A DNA stretch of 64,000 nt from Vanilla planifolia (lineage: Eukaryota > Streptophyta > Magnoliopsida > Asparagales > Orchidaceae): positions 31,898,569 to 31,962,568 of the forward strand of contig CM043871.1 of the NCBI GenBank assembly GCA_023846275.1, read 5' to 3'. The notes below the pieces were generated by a model. That model saw nothing but the letters and a program-made list of their open reading frames with translations. It was not told the origin of the DNA and searched no databases. Of this stretch, positions 13,127-23,789 are shown piece after piece (the first letter of the stretch is position 1; each line of letters starts with the position of its first letter). The position numbers and the translations under genes were made by a program.

Positions 13127-15317
13127 AAAAAAAAATATTTTCATTTTCTTGGTAGTTTTTCCTGGCTGCTAATTATAATATATTTATTGGGGGTTTTTTT
13201 GGTAAATAACATGAAGCTTTGAAATTGGCCATTCCACAAGCTCATAAGGTAATCAATTAAGTATTATTATATGTAAAAGATTATTTGGAATTCTTGTAAA
13301 AAAAATATTTTCAAATAATGAGAGCTATTATTATTGTTTTGCTGAATTATTTAAAAAAAATAAATGATATTTTATTTTATGAGAATTATCAAATAACCCA
13401 CCTTTAAACTATTTAATAATGTAAGAATATTTAATCAGATAAATTGTAAATTTATTAAATATAATTTTCATTTCTAATCATAATATATATATATATATAG
13501 AAAATATAATAGATATGTTATATGAAAAAATATCATCATCAGTGATAATGTTGTTCTTAAGCTCTAATTAGATCAAATTTGGACGAAAAATTAACTAAAC
13601 TTGTGTTAAAATAAGAGATCAATGTAAATGGACCCATCGAGTTTTTCATGATGTCAAACTTAGCTAGCACTTATCTATTCCCTTCTTTAGGGAATAGATT
13701 TATTGAGCATATCATCCCATACTAACCTATTCTTACATCTGATGAATGACTTTGATTATCATCGTCAATTGAATTTGATTAGCACTATTAAGGCTAGCCG
13801 AAACTCAAAAGGGTTTGTCACACACATCAAAGCACAAATTGAGCATTCTTATGTGCGCACATTCTCAACCTTGGAACACTTGAATCTAAGTCTTTATTTT
13901 CATTGAAAACTCAAATTTGATTCATTTTGTATCCATTTGACCAATTTGAAGTTTGAGGAAAAAAACTTTTTAAGTTTTTTTTTATTATCATCTTATATAT
14001 CCAATGGATTTGTTATTAAGTGTTATGACCAAATTATGCAATGTATTATCAAAATTATATCTATTAATTCTTTCATTTATTACGTTATTTTATTTCCATC
14101 TTCAACTTTCTTTTAATTCTAGAAGAATCTATACATTTCATTTTGTTGAAGCTTTTAATAAAAATCTAAGCATATATAACCAACTTTTGCTTTTTTTTCT
14201 TCTAATTAAATTTATAGCAAAGGTATTTCTTTTTGAAATAAGTCATAAAATTATTATCTTTTTTATATTTTTGAAGATTTAACTTGTCAAGAAATTTTTA
14301 AATTACTTAAAATTGAAATTTTATATTTGATAATATATCAATCCTTCTTGAATTTTTGTGTTTTGAATTTCTTATGAGAGAATCTCTAAATAAGATTTTT
14401 AAGTGTCCAAACTTGATTTACCAAAAGTTTATGTTTTAAATCACAACATACTATTTATAAGTTTTTTGTCATAAATTATATGAGTGTTTTGAAACTTTTA
14501 TGATTATTAACATATATCTACAATTTTATTATTCAAAGTTTTTAAAATTTTCTTTTTTATATATTTTCATCTTATTTTAATTTTTAGTCTTTCTATACTA
14601 TATTTTCTTTCATTGTTTTTTTTTTGTTCCTTTTTTTTTTGCTTTTTTTTTTACCACTTTACAAGGCCAAAAAAATTTAATTTCAATTACACATAAAATT
14701 ATTGTCATTTATAATGGTTTCTCTTTCATAACAATTCATGAAAATTATTATTTTTTTCATTAAATTTATTTTCAATGGTATTTTAAATTATATTATATTT
14801 AATATTATTTTTTTCCTAATAATACTTTCCACTATTGTATTTTAATATTTCTATATTATAATAATAACTATTATATCAAATCAAATCTCAAATCTAATAT
14901 CTAAATTAGAAAAACTTTAATGTAATGATAAGACCTGGAGAAACTATTTATGATACTATATAGATTGATCTGATCCTCATTCAAGATTGACTTGAGTATA
15001 TTTGATTTCATATCATTTCAAATCAATATTTGGATGATAAAATATTAAACTTTGAACTTAATTTAAACTAGGCATGATTTGCACACAAAAAAATGGATTT
15101 TTAATTATTTTTTATTTTTATAGATTTATTTGTATCAAATATAATAATATATAATATTATTTTTTTATAATTTATTTATTTATATACACACATATATATA
15201 TACACATATAAATGATTCAATTTCAAATTTTATCAAGTTAATTTGTTCATGACTAAAAATTGACTTATAGTATGATTTAAATCAATTTTTAACAAATATT
15301 TTATTTTACACATTATC
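13127..15317. other. AT-rich intergenic stretch
   Basis: Contains short (AT)n runs near 13485 and 15188 and no supported gene. A 92-codon open frame at 14004-14282 is low-complexity Phe/Leu/Ile text from AT-rich DNA and is not taken as coding. Confidence 0.5.
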
Positions 15318-15848
15318 TTGGAATGAGCGAAGGAGCGAAGGTGCGAAGCGTCTGGGGCTTGCGACGTGAGGAGCGCCGGGTGTGGTGGTCGGGCCACATC
15401 CGGGTGCTGGCCTCCGGGGCTGGTGCCGGGAGCACGGGTGTGGCGGTTTGGGGGCCTGCGTTAGCAACAGTCAGTTGGGAGGGGCGTTGCAATCGGAAGG
15501 CTCGACAAGGCGGAATGGCGGTGGTGGACAGCGTGCTGTTGCCAGCTTCCAACGGTTTACGGCGAAGGAAGGGGAGGTTGAAGGCTTGGTGACGACTGGG
15601 ACGGTGTTCGTCGGCGGCGCCGGTGGTCCGTGATCTGGTCAACGAGTGATTCCTGCACGTGGCGACCGTTCAGGTGGTGGGCCCGATTTTTATTTGAATA
15701 TACGTAAAATCGAAGATTTGAATTTGAACAGTAGCCGGTTGGCGCGGGGTGCTGGTTCCGGACTAATTGGATCTTCTACCCGCGGGGCACGGGACCATTT
15801 CGTCCCCGACCTTTGGGGGGGAGGTCCTGCAGCCCTAGATTGACAAAA

Positions 15849-17465
15849 ATGGCGGGGAGTCACGTCAGGCGGAGCAGCAGGCGACCACAGAATTCTGGAA
15901 GCTCGTCTCCCATTCGGGAGGGAGTCGCGGCACGGGTGAAGGGCGGTTCTAGGGAGGTTGGTGGCGCAGCCCAGGGACTTGCTGAGTCTAACGTTGCGGA
16001 GGACAGGGGCTTTGAAGGTTGTGCGGAGAAGGAGCAGGGGGATGTGGAGGGGCCATTGGAGGCTGGGGATACATCAGGAATTGTCATGGAAGACGAAGGG
16101 GAGAGCAAGTCTCTGGAGACGAAGAGGAAAGGGAAGGAGGCTCTTCCAAGCGATGGGATCCCGGGGGCGGTGGAAGTAAATGCCAATGGAGTCAAATTGG
16201 GGAGCTTTAAGGATGTTCTCACAACGAACACGCCTACGGGCTTCAATAGCGGGGTGGTGTCTCATCTGAGGCCGGCGGATATCGACGTCAATGCTAGGGC
16301 GGCGGAGATCCCAGATTACGTGGAGGGAGGCGATGTTCTGATGGCTCAGGATGCTTGTAGGAGGCGGATTGTCTTCCATCAATTTGATTTAGTTGGTCGT
16401 ATCTATGGACCCATGCTTCCGTTTCACGTCATAGCGAGGGTACTGCTCAAGCGGTGGGGACACTACAAGGAGTTCAAAGTCTTCGATCTTTCCTCCAACT
16501 GTTTCTGTCTGCATTTTGTGTCCTAGCAGGATCGTAACGCGGTTTGGCTAGGCGGCCCGTGGCAGGTCGCCGGACAAGCTTTGGGATTGGACCACTGGAC
16601 ACCTGAGTTCAGCCCCAGGTCGGCATCGGTGATGAGGGCACCAATTTGGGTCAGGCTACCGGGCCTTCCCCTAGTCTACTGGGATGTTGACAACATCATT
16701 CGCATCGCCAAGGCTATCGGAGACCCGTTTCTTCTAGATGGCTGGACCGCCGGCATGGAGCGGTCGTCGTTCGCGCGTGTCTGTGTACGCGTCGACCTTT
16801 TGAAGCGGCTTAAGCCGGGAGTGTGGCTGAATGGGGATTTTGGCAGGGTATACCAAAGCTTCGCGTATGAGGGGCTGCAAAGGATATGCTTCCGGTGTGG
16901 TCTTGTGAGCCACCTGGAGAGTCAATGCCACGAAGGGGTGACGGTGCCTGAGTGCCGTGGGGGGTCCCTACAGGTGGGGGAAAGGATTGTGGGGATGTTA
17001 GAGGAGATGGGGGAGGGGCAGGAAGGGAGTGGGCCTGTGGCGGTGAAGGAACCTAAAGTGACGGACGGGGGTGCTGGGATGGCAAGGGATTCTCGAATAG
17101 AGGAACAGGGCTTGGGGCCATGGACGTTAGTGCAGCGCAAGAGGTCAGGCCAGTTTTCCCTTGCTGGTGGGCGTGTTCGGGATCCGGGTACTGGCTTTGG
17201 TAGCATGGCCCGGGGCGACCGGGGCGTCAGCAGGGTCAGGGGCACGGACACCATGTCCAGAGCGCGGGGCAGAAGCAGAGTTCGCTGGGCACCGCAGCCG
17301 GGGGGAAGCACAAGTCAAAGAAGGTGGGGCTCGAAGCGCATTTCGGTGGGAGTAATGCCAACGGGCAGGTCGACGGGGAATGTCAGGAGCAGAGTCAATC
17401 CACCTGAGAGGGGGAAGGAGCTGGAGGGAGAGAGTAGGCCTAGTCATGCGGGGGCCAACACGTGA
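15849..17465 (+). pseudogene. L1 ORF1 (RNA-binding, CCHC zinc knuckle), split by one amber codon
   Basis: The frame runs from an ATG in good context (AAAAATGGCG) at 15849 to 17465 and is broken once by TAG at 16524-16526. Both halves are in the same frame and homologous text continues directly across the stop. The N-terminal half is Arg/Ser-rich. The middle (16400-16870) matches the DUF4283 region typical of plant L1 ORF1, with WLGGPWQVAGQ just after the stop and LKPGVWLNGDFGRVYQSFAYE later. A zinc knuckle CFRCGLVSHLESQC (C-x2-C-x4-H-x4-C) lies at 16887-16928. The C-terminal tail is basic and Gly/Arg-rich, as expected for nucleic-acid binding. It overlaps ORF2's open frame by 86 nt. The amber codon most simply makes this copy defective in ORF1; read-through is possible but unsupported. 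Confidence 0.85.
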
Positions 17466-17583
17466 TCGGGCACCCCCTTGGGCTGTGCTTCGTGGGGCAC
17501 AGCGGCGGCTCAGCGGGTCGGGGCTGAGCGCTGGTGCTCGGAGGTGCATGGGTGCATGGAAGCACGGTACGGAGGTTTATTTC

Positions 17584-20500
17584 ATGCGGATTATCATCTG
17601 GAATATTCGGGGAGTCAAGAAGGGCAGCTCGTGGAGCTACTTGAAGCGTTTGGTGCGTGAGAAGATGGTGGACCTGGTGGTGCTGATGGAGACCAAGGTG
17701 CAGTCGTTCGGCCGGAGTGATGCGGACTGGCTGCTGGGGAGGGAATGGACTTTTGCTGCCCAACCCTCGATGGGTCTATCGGCGGGCATCATTCTGTTGT
17801 GGAGGGTAGGGATCCAAATTTCGATTACGGCGGCGTCCCCTCACCTGGTGGCTTGCTCGATATTTCCTAGGCCAAGCTGCTCGATTGACTGTTTCTTCGT
17901 GTATGGGCCTAGGGACTACCAGCGGAAACAGGACATTTGGGAGGTCATCCGCTCATCTCACGGTGGCGACTACCCCCTCCTGGTGGCGGGGGATTTGAAT
18001 CTGGTCATGGCTCAGGCGGAGAAGAGGGGCGGGAGGCCCTTCGTGTATGGTCGTGACCAGCAGGGATTCGCTGACTTCATGCAGGACACTCAACTGGAGG
18101 ATCTGGGGTTCATCGGCAACCGTTTCACTTGGTGTAATGGGAAGAAGGGGGGAGTGCGCATATGGGAAAGGCTTGACCGAGTGCTGATTAACCCGGCGGG
18201 CCTGAATGGGTTTCCGGATTGCTCGGTGCAGCACCTTAGTCGCCTTGGGTCTGATCACTGCCCGGTGCTGCTCTGTCTGGGTGATACGGGCTTGCGGCCG
18301 AAGTCCTGCAGAAGCATGTTCGAGAGTGCGTGGCTCAGTTACCCTCAGTCCCATGGTGTCGTGCTTAAGGCGTGGAAGAGGTGGGCCTGTGGCAACCCTA
18401 TGGAGATGGTCACGACGAAATTCAGACGTTCCCTGAAGGCCTTACAGCGTTGGAGTCGGGTTGAGGTGGGCAACTTGGGGGACCGGAACAGAGAGCTGCT
18501 GCGGGCTATCGAGGAATTGCAAGATAGGGAATCCAGGGGGGACCTCTCGGCGGAGGAGCACGATCGTCTTGGGGACTTGATCACCGCTTTCCACCGGGGC
18601 GGCGCGCTAGAGGAGCAGTGGTGGTGGCAGCGGGCCAAGGCTCATTGGGCACATGTCGGGGACGGCAACTTGAAGTTTTTTCATAACATGGCCTCGTCGC
18701 GTGCCAGGTCTAACCGGATTTCTATGCTCAAAGGGGATGACGGAACGGAGGTGGTCTCTCCTGATGGCATTGGGATGGCCCTCTTGGAGTTCTTCGATCG
18801 CAAGTGGAGGTGGGGTGATCAAGGGGTTCTGCCGATGGTAACCCCGTTGCAGAGAAGGGTGAGCCCGGCGGAGGCGAATGCCTTGGGGAGGAACGTCACG
18901 GTAGATGAGGTGGTGGGGGCTTTGAGGAGTATCAAACGCAACCGTGCCCCAGGAAGTGACGGGATCACGGTGGAGTTCATTCATGGATACTGGAAGATCG
19001 CTGGGGCCGATGTGATTAATGCTGTTATGGCGTTTTTTGAGGAGCGGAAGCTGCCGGAGGGCTGGAAGGATACTCTCGTGGTTTTAATTCCTAAGAAGCC
19101 GGGGGCTTGCAGGCCGGAACATTACCGACCTATCAGCCTGTGCAACATGGTATACAAAGCGGTGGCGAGGGTTCTGGTGGACAGAATGAAGCCGGTGATG
19201 CCTGGTCTCATCTCCCGTGAGCAGGCCGCGTTCATCCCCGGACGCAGCATATCCGACAACATCTATATTGCGCAGGAGATGGCGGCAAATATGCGCTCCT
19301 GCACGGCGGCCACTGGCCTTATGGCCGTGAAGCTGGACATGGAGCAGGCGTACGATCGGGTTCGATGGGAATTCATCCTTGACATGCTGCTGGCGTTGGG
19401 GTTTCCCCCCATTTGGTGCGAATGGGTGAAGGCCTGCATTTGTCACCCTAGATATGGCGTCCTCGTCAACGGCTCTCGCCTCCCGTGGGTGGTTGCGGAA
19501 CGGGGGCTCAGGCAGGGTTGCCCTCTGTCGCCCTATCTCTATGTTATGGCCACCGAGCTCCTGTCGTGCATGATTAAAAGTTATGAGGATCGGCAGCTGC
19601 TGGGGTTCCGGCCGGGGAGGCACGCGCCGTCTATCTCGCATCTTCTGTTCGCTGACGATGTCCTCTTGTATGCCCCTGCTACTCGCGAGGCTGCGAGGGC
19701 CATCCGGAGCGTTCTGCATGCTTTCAAGGGGGCTGCTGGGCTGTGCGTCAACTTGGAAAAGTCCAGGGTTGTCTTTAACCCCAGGCTTAGTAGGACGAAG
19801 GCGCGGGTGATCACGAACAAGCTGCGAATCAAGCAGGGCCGGGAGTTCTCTTATCTGGGTATTCCCATCACGGCGCAGAGACTGTCCGCGGCTGATCTCA
19901 GCTTTTTGTTTCAGAGGCTGGATGCTTGGTTGACGAGCTGGAGGGTCAGGCCTCTATCGCTCGCGGGTAGAGTGGTTCTGGCCTCTTCGGTTTTGTGTGC
20001 CATCCCCGGCCACGTGCTCCGCCACTGTGCGGTGCCGGCAGGCGTCATCGAGGCCATGGAGAAGCGGATCAGGACATTCATTTGGGGAGGGAAAGACGTT
20101 AGCAAGGCGATACACTACGCGGCCTGGGAATGTATTACGCTGCCTAAAGATGCGGGTGGGCTCGGCCCTCGGGACCTCCGTGTCTGGCACCGTGTTCTTT
20201 ATATGGATGGGTGCAGACGGATTCTTGGCCGGGACTCCACTCTTTGGGTTGAGGTGATGAGGAGGAAGTACTGCCTAGATGATCCCCTCATGCGTACCCC
20301 CCGCAGCGCTTCCCCGGTGTGCAAGATGGTGATGAGGGCGATGCCGGAGGCATTATCTGTGTTTGTATGGCGGATCGGGGACGGGAGGGCGGTACGGTTC
20401 CTGGAGGATAACTGGCTTGGGCTCCCCCTGTGCGGCTGGCCGACTTTCATCAACGTCAACTCCTCGTGGCCTACCAGCGTCGCCGAGTGCATTTCGGCGG

Positions 20501-21732
20501 CAGGCAACTGGGACCTGGAGCTCATTCGCACGTGGGCCAGCCAGGAGCTCATTAACCGCATCCTGCATCTTCTGCGTGCGACGCACTCGGCTCAGGATGT
20601 TCTCTGCCAGGTGCACACCGAAAAGGCCCGCGCGGATGGTGGCCGGATCTACTCGAGCGTGGTATGCAGTGTTTGGAGAGGCGGCGGACGTGAGGGGAGA
20701 CGGCCTCTGGAGGTTATGCGTGGAATTTGGAAGCTGAGGGTGGCGCCGCGGGTACGCCTGTTCATGTGGCGGGCTGCCGGGGATTGTTTGCCGACGGCGG
20801 ACTGGCTGGTGCGCCGCGGGATCAGCCATGATCCCGCTTGCGGGCTGTGCAGCGGGGGGGAAGAGACGCTGCAACATATGGCCTGGGGTTGCCCGCGGGC
20901 CCAACTAATTTGGGCGGACTGCTCCATCCGCGGGGCGTTGACCGGGCTCCCTCAGTCAACGGGGGCCGCTCTCCAATTCACCGACCAGCTTTTCCGATTT
21001 ATCGGCTCGCCGGGGGCACGCCAGGGGAATGGGCCGTGGGTGGCAGCGATCCTTGCTACGACGATGTATTACATCTGGCTCAATAGAAATTTCGCTAAAC
21101 ACAACAACTTGGCCGGTCGCCTGGCCTCTTTCATCCGCACCATCCTGCTCGAGGCTCAACTGAGTTTCAACCGACACTCTTCTCCGTCCTCTCTGTCCAG
21201 CGGGAATCTGCGCAGGTCCTCGGACTTGCTAGTTGCGAGCTTTTGGATTCCTCCCCCCACAGGTTGGATATTGGTGAATTGCGATGCGGCGGTTGGTGAC
21301 TCTGTGGCTGGTTTGGGCATGATTGTGAGGGACTGTATGGGCAACCCTCTTCTGGCTGCTGGCAAGCGGAGGCTGTCCCACTCTGTGGACATGATGGAGA
21401 CCCATGCTATTCTTTTGGCTCTTGACCTGATGCGGGAAATCATTCCCCAGTACAGGGCTGTGGAGATCCAGTCTGACTCGATACTGGCTCTTCAGGAGGT
21501 GCGCGACATGATTGCCCATCCCCCTGTGACGGGGGTTTTTGCTCGGGCGTTCCAGTATGCCAGTGGTCTGGAGGCTCTCCGGTTCACCCAGGTTCGCCGC
21601 GATGGGAATGCGCCGGCTGATTGGATCGTAAGGGAGGCTTGTCGCAGGGAGTTCATTTGGGTCCTGGGGGATCCTATCCCTAAACCTTTGCTGAAGCTTA
21701 TGTTGTCTGACTTCACCTTCGATCCCCCTTGA
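17584..21732 (+). CDS. L1 ORF2: AP endonuclease, reverse transcriptase, zf-RVT and RNase H
   Basis: The open frame is uninterrupted from 17380 to 21732. The endonuclease begins at MRIIIWNIRG, so the ATG at 17584 (about 1382 aa) is the likelier start. Residue numbers here count from 17380. Endonuclease: METKV, GDLN at about 204 and SDH at 291-293. Reverse transcriptase: LIPKK..RPISLCN, FIPGRSISDN, KLDMEQAYDRV, GLRQGCPLSPYL and the catalytic FADD at 757-760, followed by YLGIPI. zf-RVT: C1154-x2-C1157 with a downstream HMAWGC. RNase H (RVT_3 type): D1302 in NCDAAV, E1340 in METHA and D1366 in QSDS. All expected catalytic residues are present, so the protein looks functional. The codons are GC-rich, unlike the neighbouring host genes. 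It lies in +1 frame relative to ORF1, whose end it overlaps. Confidence 0.93.
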   Translation: MRIIIWNIRGVKKGSSWSYLKRLVREKMVDLVVLMETKVQSFGRSDADWLLGREWTFAAQPSMGLSAGIILLWRVGIQISITAASPHLVACSIFPRPSCSIDCFFVYGPRDYQRKQDIWEVIRSSHGGDYPLLVAGDLNLVMAQAEKRGGRPFVYGRDQQGFADFMQDTQLEDLGFIGNRFTWCNGKKGGVRIWERLDRVLINPAGLNGFPDCSVQHLSRLGSDHCPVLLCLGDTGLRPKSCRSMFESAWLSYPQSHGVVLKAWKRWACGNPMEMVTTKFRRSLKALQRWSRVEVGNLGDRNRELLRAIEELQDRESRGDLSAEEHDRLGDLITAFHRGGALEEQWWWQRAKAHWAHVGDGNLKFFHNMASSRARSNRISMLKGDDGTEVVSPDGIGMALLEFFDRKWRWGDQGVLPMVTPLQRRVSPAEANALGRNVTVDEVVGALRSIKRNRAPGSDGITVEFIHGYWKIAGADVINAVMAFFEERKLPEGWKDTLVVLIPKKPGACRPEHYRPISLCNMVYKAVARVLVDRMKPVMPGLISREQAAFIPGRSISDNIYIAQEMAANMRSCTAATGLMAVKLDMEQAYDRVRWEFILDMLLALGFPPIWCEWVKACICHPRYGVLVNGSRLPWVVAERGLRQGCPLSPYLYVMATELLSCMIKSYEDRQLLGFRPGRHAPSISHLLFADDVLLYAPATREAARAIRSVLHAFKGAAGLCVNLEKSRVVFNPRLSRTKARVITNKLRIKQGREFSYLGIPITAQRLSAADLSFLFQRLDAWLTSWRVRPLSLAGRVVLASSVLCAIPGHVLRHCAVPAGVIEAMEKRIRTFIWGGKDVSKAIHYAAWECITLPKDAGGLGPRDLRVWHRVLYMDGCRRILGRDSTLWVEVMRRKYCLDDPLMRTPRSASPVCKMVMRAMPEALSVFVWRIGDGRAVRFLEDNWLGLPLCGWPTFINVNSSWPTSVAECISAAGNWDLELIRTWASQELINRILHLLRATHSAQDVLCQVHTEKARADGGRIYSSVVCSVWRGGGREGRRPLEVMRGIWKLRVAPRVRLFMWRAAGDCLPTADWLVRRGISHDPACGLCSGGEETLQHMAWGCPRAQLIWADCSIRGALTGLPQSTGAALQFTDQLFRFIGSPGARQGNGPWVAAILATTMYYIWLNRNFAKHNNLAGRLASFIRTILLEAQLSFNRHSSPSSLSSGNLRRSSDLLVASFWIPPPTGWILVNCDAAVGDSVAGLGMIVRDCMGNPLLAAGKRRLSHSVDMMETHAILLALDLMREIIPQYRAVEIQSDSILALQEVRDMIAHPPVTGVFARAFQYASGLEALRFTQVRRDGNAPADWIVREACRREFIWVLGDPIPKPLLKLMLSDFTFDPP

Positions 21733-21808
21733 GGATCGTATGGGTGCTTTTGTACTGGGGCTTTTCTGATATAATAATATTATATCCTTCTCAAAAAAAA
21801 AAAAAAAA

Positions 21809-23789
21809 AAGATCTCACGAGTTGATCAACAAAATTTTTTTTTAAAAAAAATGTTCATATTTTTTTTAAAAAAATCAATTAATAATTTTATTTTTTTCAC
21901 ATATTTTTAAATTTATTATCTATTTATTAAATATTTTTATTTAAAGCATATATTCCAATCCCATCAACATTATGTTATAAATCACTCAACCATGTGAAAG
22001 ACCAAGTCTCGGATACCGGCGTTTCATGCATTTGTTGTGTTGCGGAGTTGCCTTCGACAATCAACCAACCGTCTTTCATGCCACGTTATGAACAATTAGA
22101 ATAATATTTTAATTTGTACTTTTATAATAGTCTTTCTTGGCTGCTACTTAAGTCTTTTTTTAATTTTTTTAATTTTTTTTATAGTCTTTCTTGACTGCTC
22201 AATAATATTTATGTTGGTGTTTTACAGTAAATATAAATCACTCGTGTTCTAAATAGTTTTTTTTTTTCAAAAATCTTTTATTATTATTTAGTTTGGAGAA
22301 AAACACTAATTAATCAATGCCACGTCATCGAAGCAGGAATGAATTATTGAGGACCTATATAAAATAAATATTATTTCAAACTTATTAAAAACTACAAATT
22401 TACCTCGGAAAAGTTACGAAAGTACCCTGACCTCGGTTCCCGTGCGAGTGGAAGGGGAACTGCTTTAACCGTAGGCTTTCGCGGTTTATTATACTTTATT
22501 TTGACTAAATCTAGGCGCGTGAGCGTGTGGAGCACGCCAGGTGACGAAGCAAAGCCACTCCAAGTCTTCGAAAAGGGGCCAATTATTGCCCTTCCGATCT
22601 GCTTTAGAATTCGTGAGATCGCACCGATGATGTATAAATTTTTTAATTAATTAATGATCGCAGATATTTTAAATGTTTTTAACGTTTAAAAAGAAAATAA
22701 AAAAAATAAAAATATTTCTGAAAAAAAAAAAATCATATTTTAAAGTACTTGTTACATGGACAAATATAAAAATTGACCTCACAAGGTCTGCCTTGGTCTT
22801 GGGTCTTCACATAGGAGAACCTTAACCACAAGATAATTTAAATTATCAAAATTAGTAATTAATTAATTTATTAAGCCGACCATTAATTATCTTTGTTGGT
22901 GTTCATAAAAGAAATTTTATATGATTTGAAATAAAATTATAATAGCAAGTTCCTAACAATTCAAAATAATTCTATGAACTTATAAAAAAGATTTTTTTAA
23001 AAAATATTGATATTTTTAATATTTAAAAAATAAATTTTTAAAAGACTACTTAAAGATCTTAAGTAATCGACTCATCCACATTTATATGTTATTAACAAAT
23101 TGTTTATAAATGTTGGACAAATGATCAAACATTGAAATGATGGAAGAAGAGAAGGACAAGCTTCCTTATCAATGCAAAATTGGTGGAACATGTGGAGTTG
23201 ATAATAGTGGGGGACAAGGAATAGGTACATGTTGAGCAAAAGCCCAAACCAATGGAACTTGATTTGAAATATGCATTGTTTGTGCCTTTCTTGTGACAAT
23301 AGAGGTGAGGGGCCCTTTTGTTTTAGTACTAGGTCAACAATTTTTTTAATTCTTTTTTTTATTTTTGTGTATTTTTAATATGATTTTTATATCAAATTAT
23401 TTAAAAAAAAAAAAAGATTCACATGATGTTTTAATTGTAACAATGATGATAGTTTAAAAATTTGAAGATATCTCTATCACGAAAATATCGGAAACATTGT
23501 TATGAATATTGTTTTGTTTTGAGAACAAAGTCTTCTAAGTTGTAGAATATTTATCGACAATGATAAAATTAATTTTAAATTAAAATTAACAAAAAAAATA
23601 AAAATAATTTGTTGTATATTTTATGGCTTGAATAATGAATGGATGGTTAGCTCCCGATTGTTTACATTCCAACTTACCAAGCGATAAAAAGCGGTGAATA
23701 TTTTAAATTTTGAATGATGTTATCTATGGGATTTGATCGTTTGGTTCAACTCTTGAATTCATTTTGAGAGATTTGGTTTAGGTGATGGA
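21809..23789. other. intergenic DNA with a GC-richer island at about 22400-22630
   Basis: Mostly AT-rich, without supported genes. The segment from about 22400 to 22630 is richer in CpG and GC than its surroundings and looks like low-copy or promoter-derived DNA, but no frame or motif in it could be named. Text near 22130-22250 loosely repeats the pattern seen at 13110-13200 on the other side of the L1 element. Confidence 0.4.

Larger units (their letters stand above)
15318..21808 (+). mobile_element. near-complete L1-type LINE (non-LTR retrotransposon)
   Basis: An abrupt change from AT-rich to GC-rich DNA at about 15318 marks the 5' end, and an 18-nt poly(A) ending near 21808 marks the 3' end. 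The layout is a ~530-bp GC-rich 5' UTR, ORF1 with a zinc knuckle, ORF2 with endonuclease, reverse transcriptase, zf-RVT and RNase H, a ~60-bp 3' UTR and poly(A). This is standard for plant L1 elements, which copy themselves by target-primed reverse transcription. No flanking target-site duplication was found: the text after the poly(A), GATCTCACGAGTTG, has no match before the 5' end. The 5' boundary may therefore be rearranged or truncated. Its base composition is wholly unlike the host flanks and the old L1 fragment at 8-9 kb, which suggests a recent insertion. Confidence 0.92.

Noticed and set aside
14004-14282. 92-codon hydrophobic frame as a small membrane protein
   Set aside because: Extreme AT-rich composition generates Phe/Leu/Ile runs; no leader, promoter or homology could be argued.
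15313-15642. Overlapping frames on both strands at the 5' end of the L1
   Set aside because: GC-rich 5' UTR gives chance frames on all strands; ORF1 starts later at 15849 with a good context.
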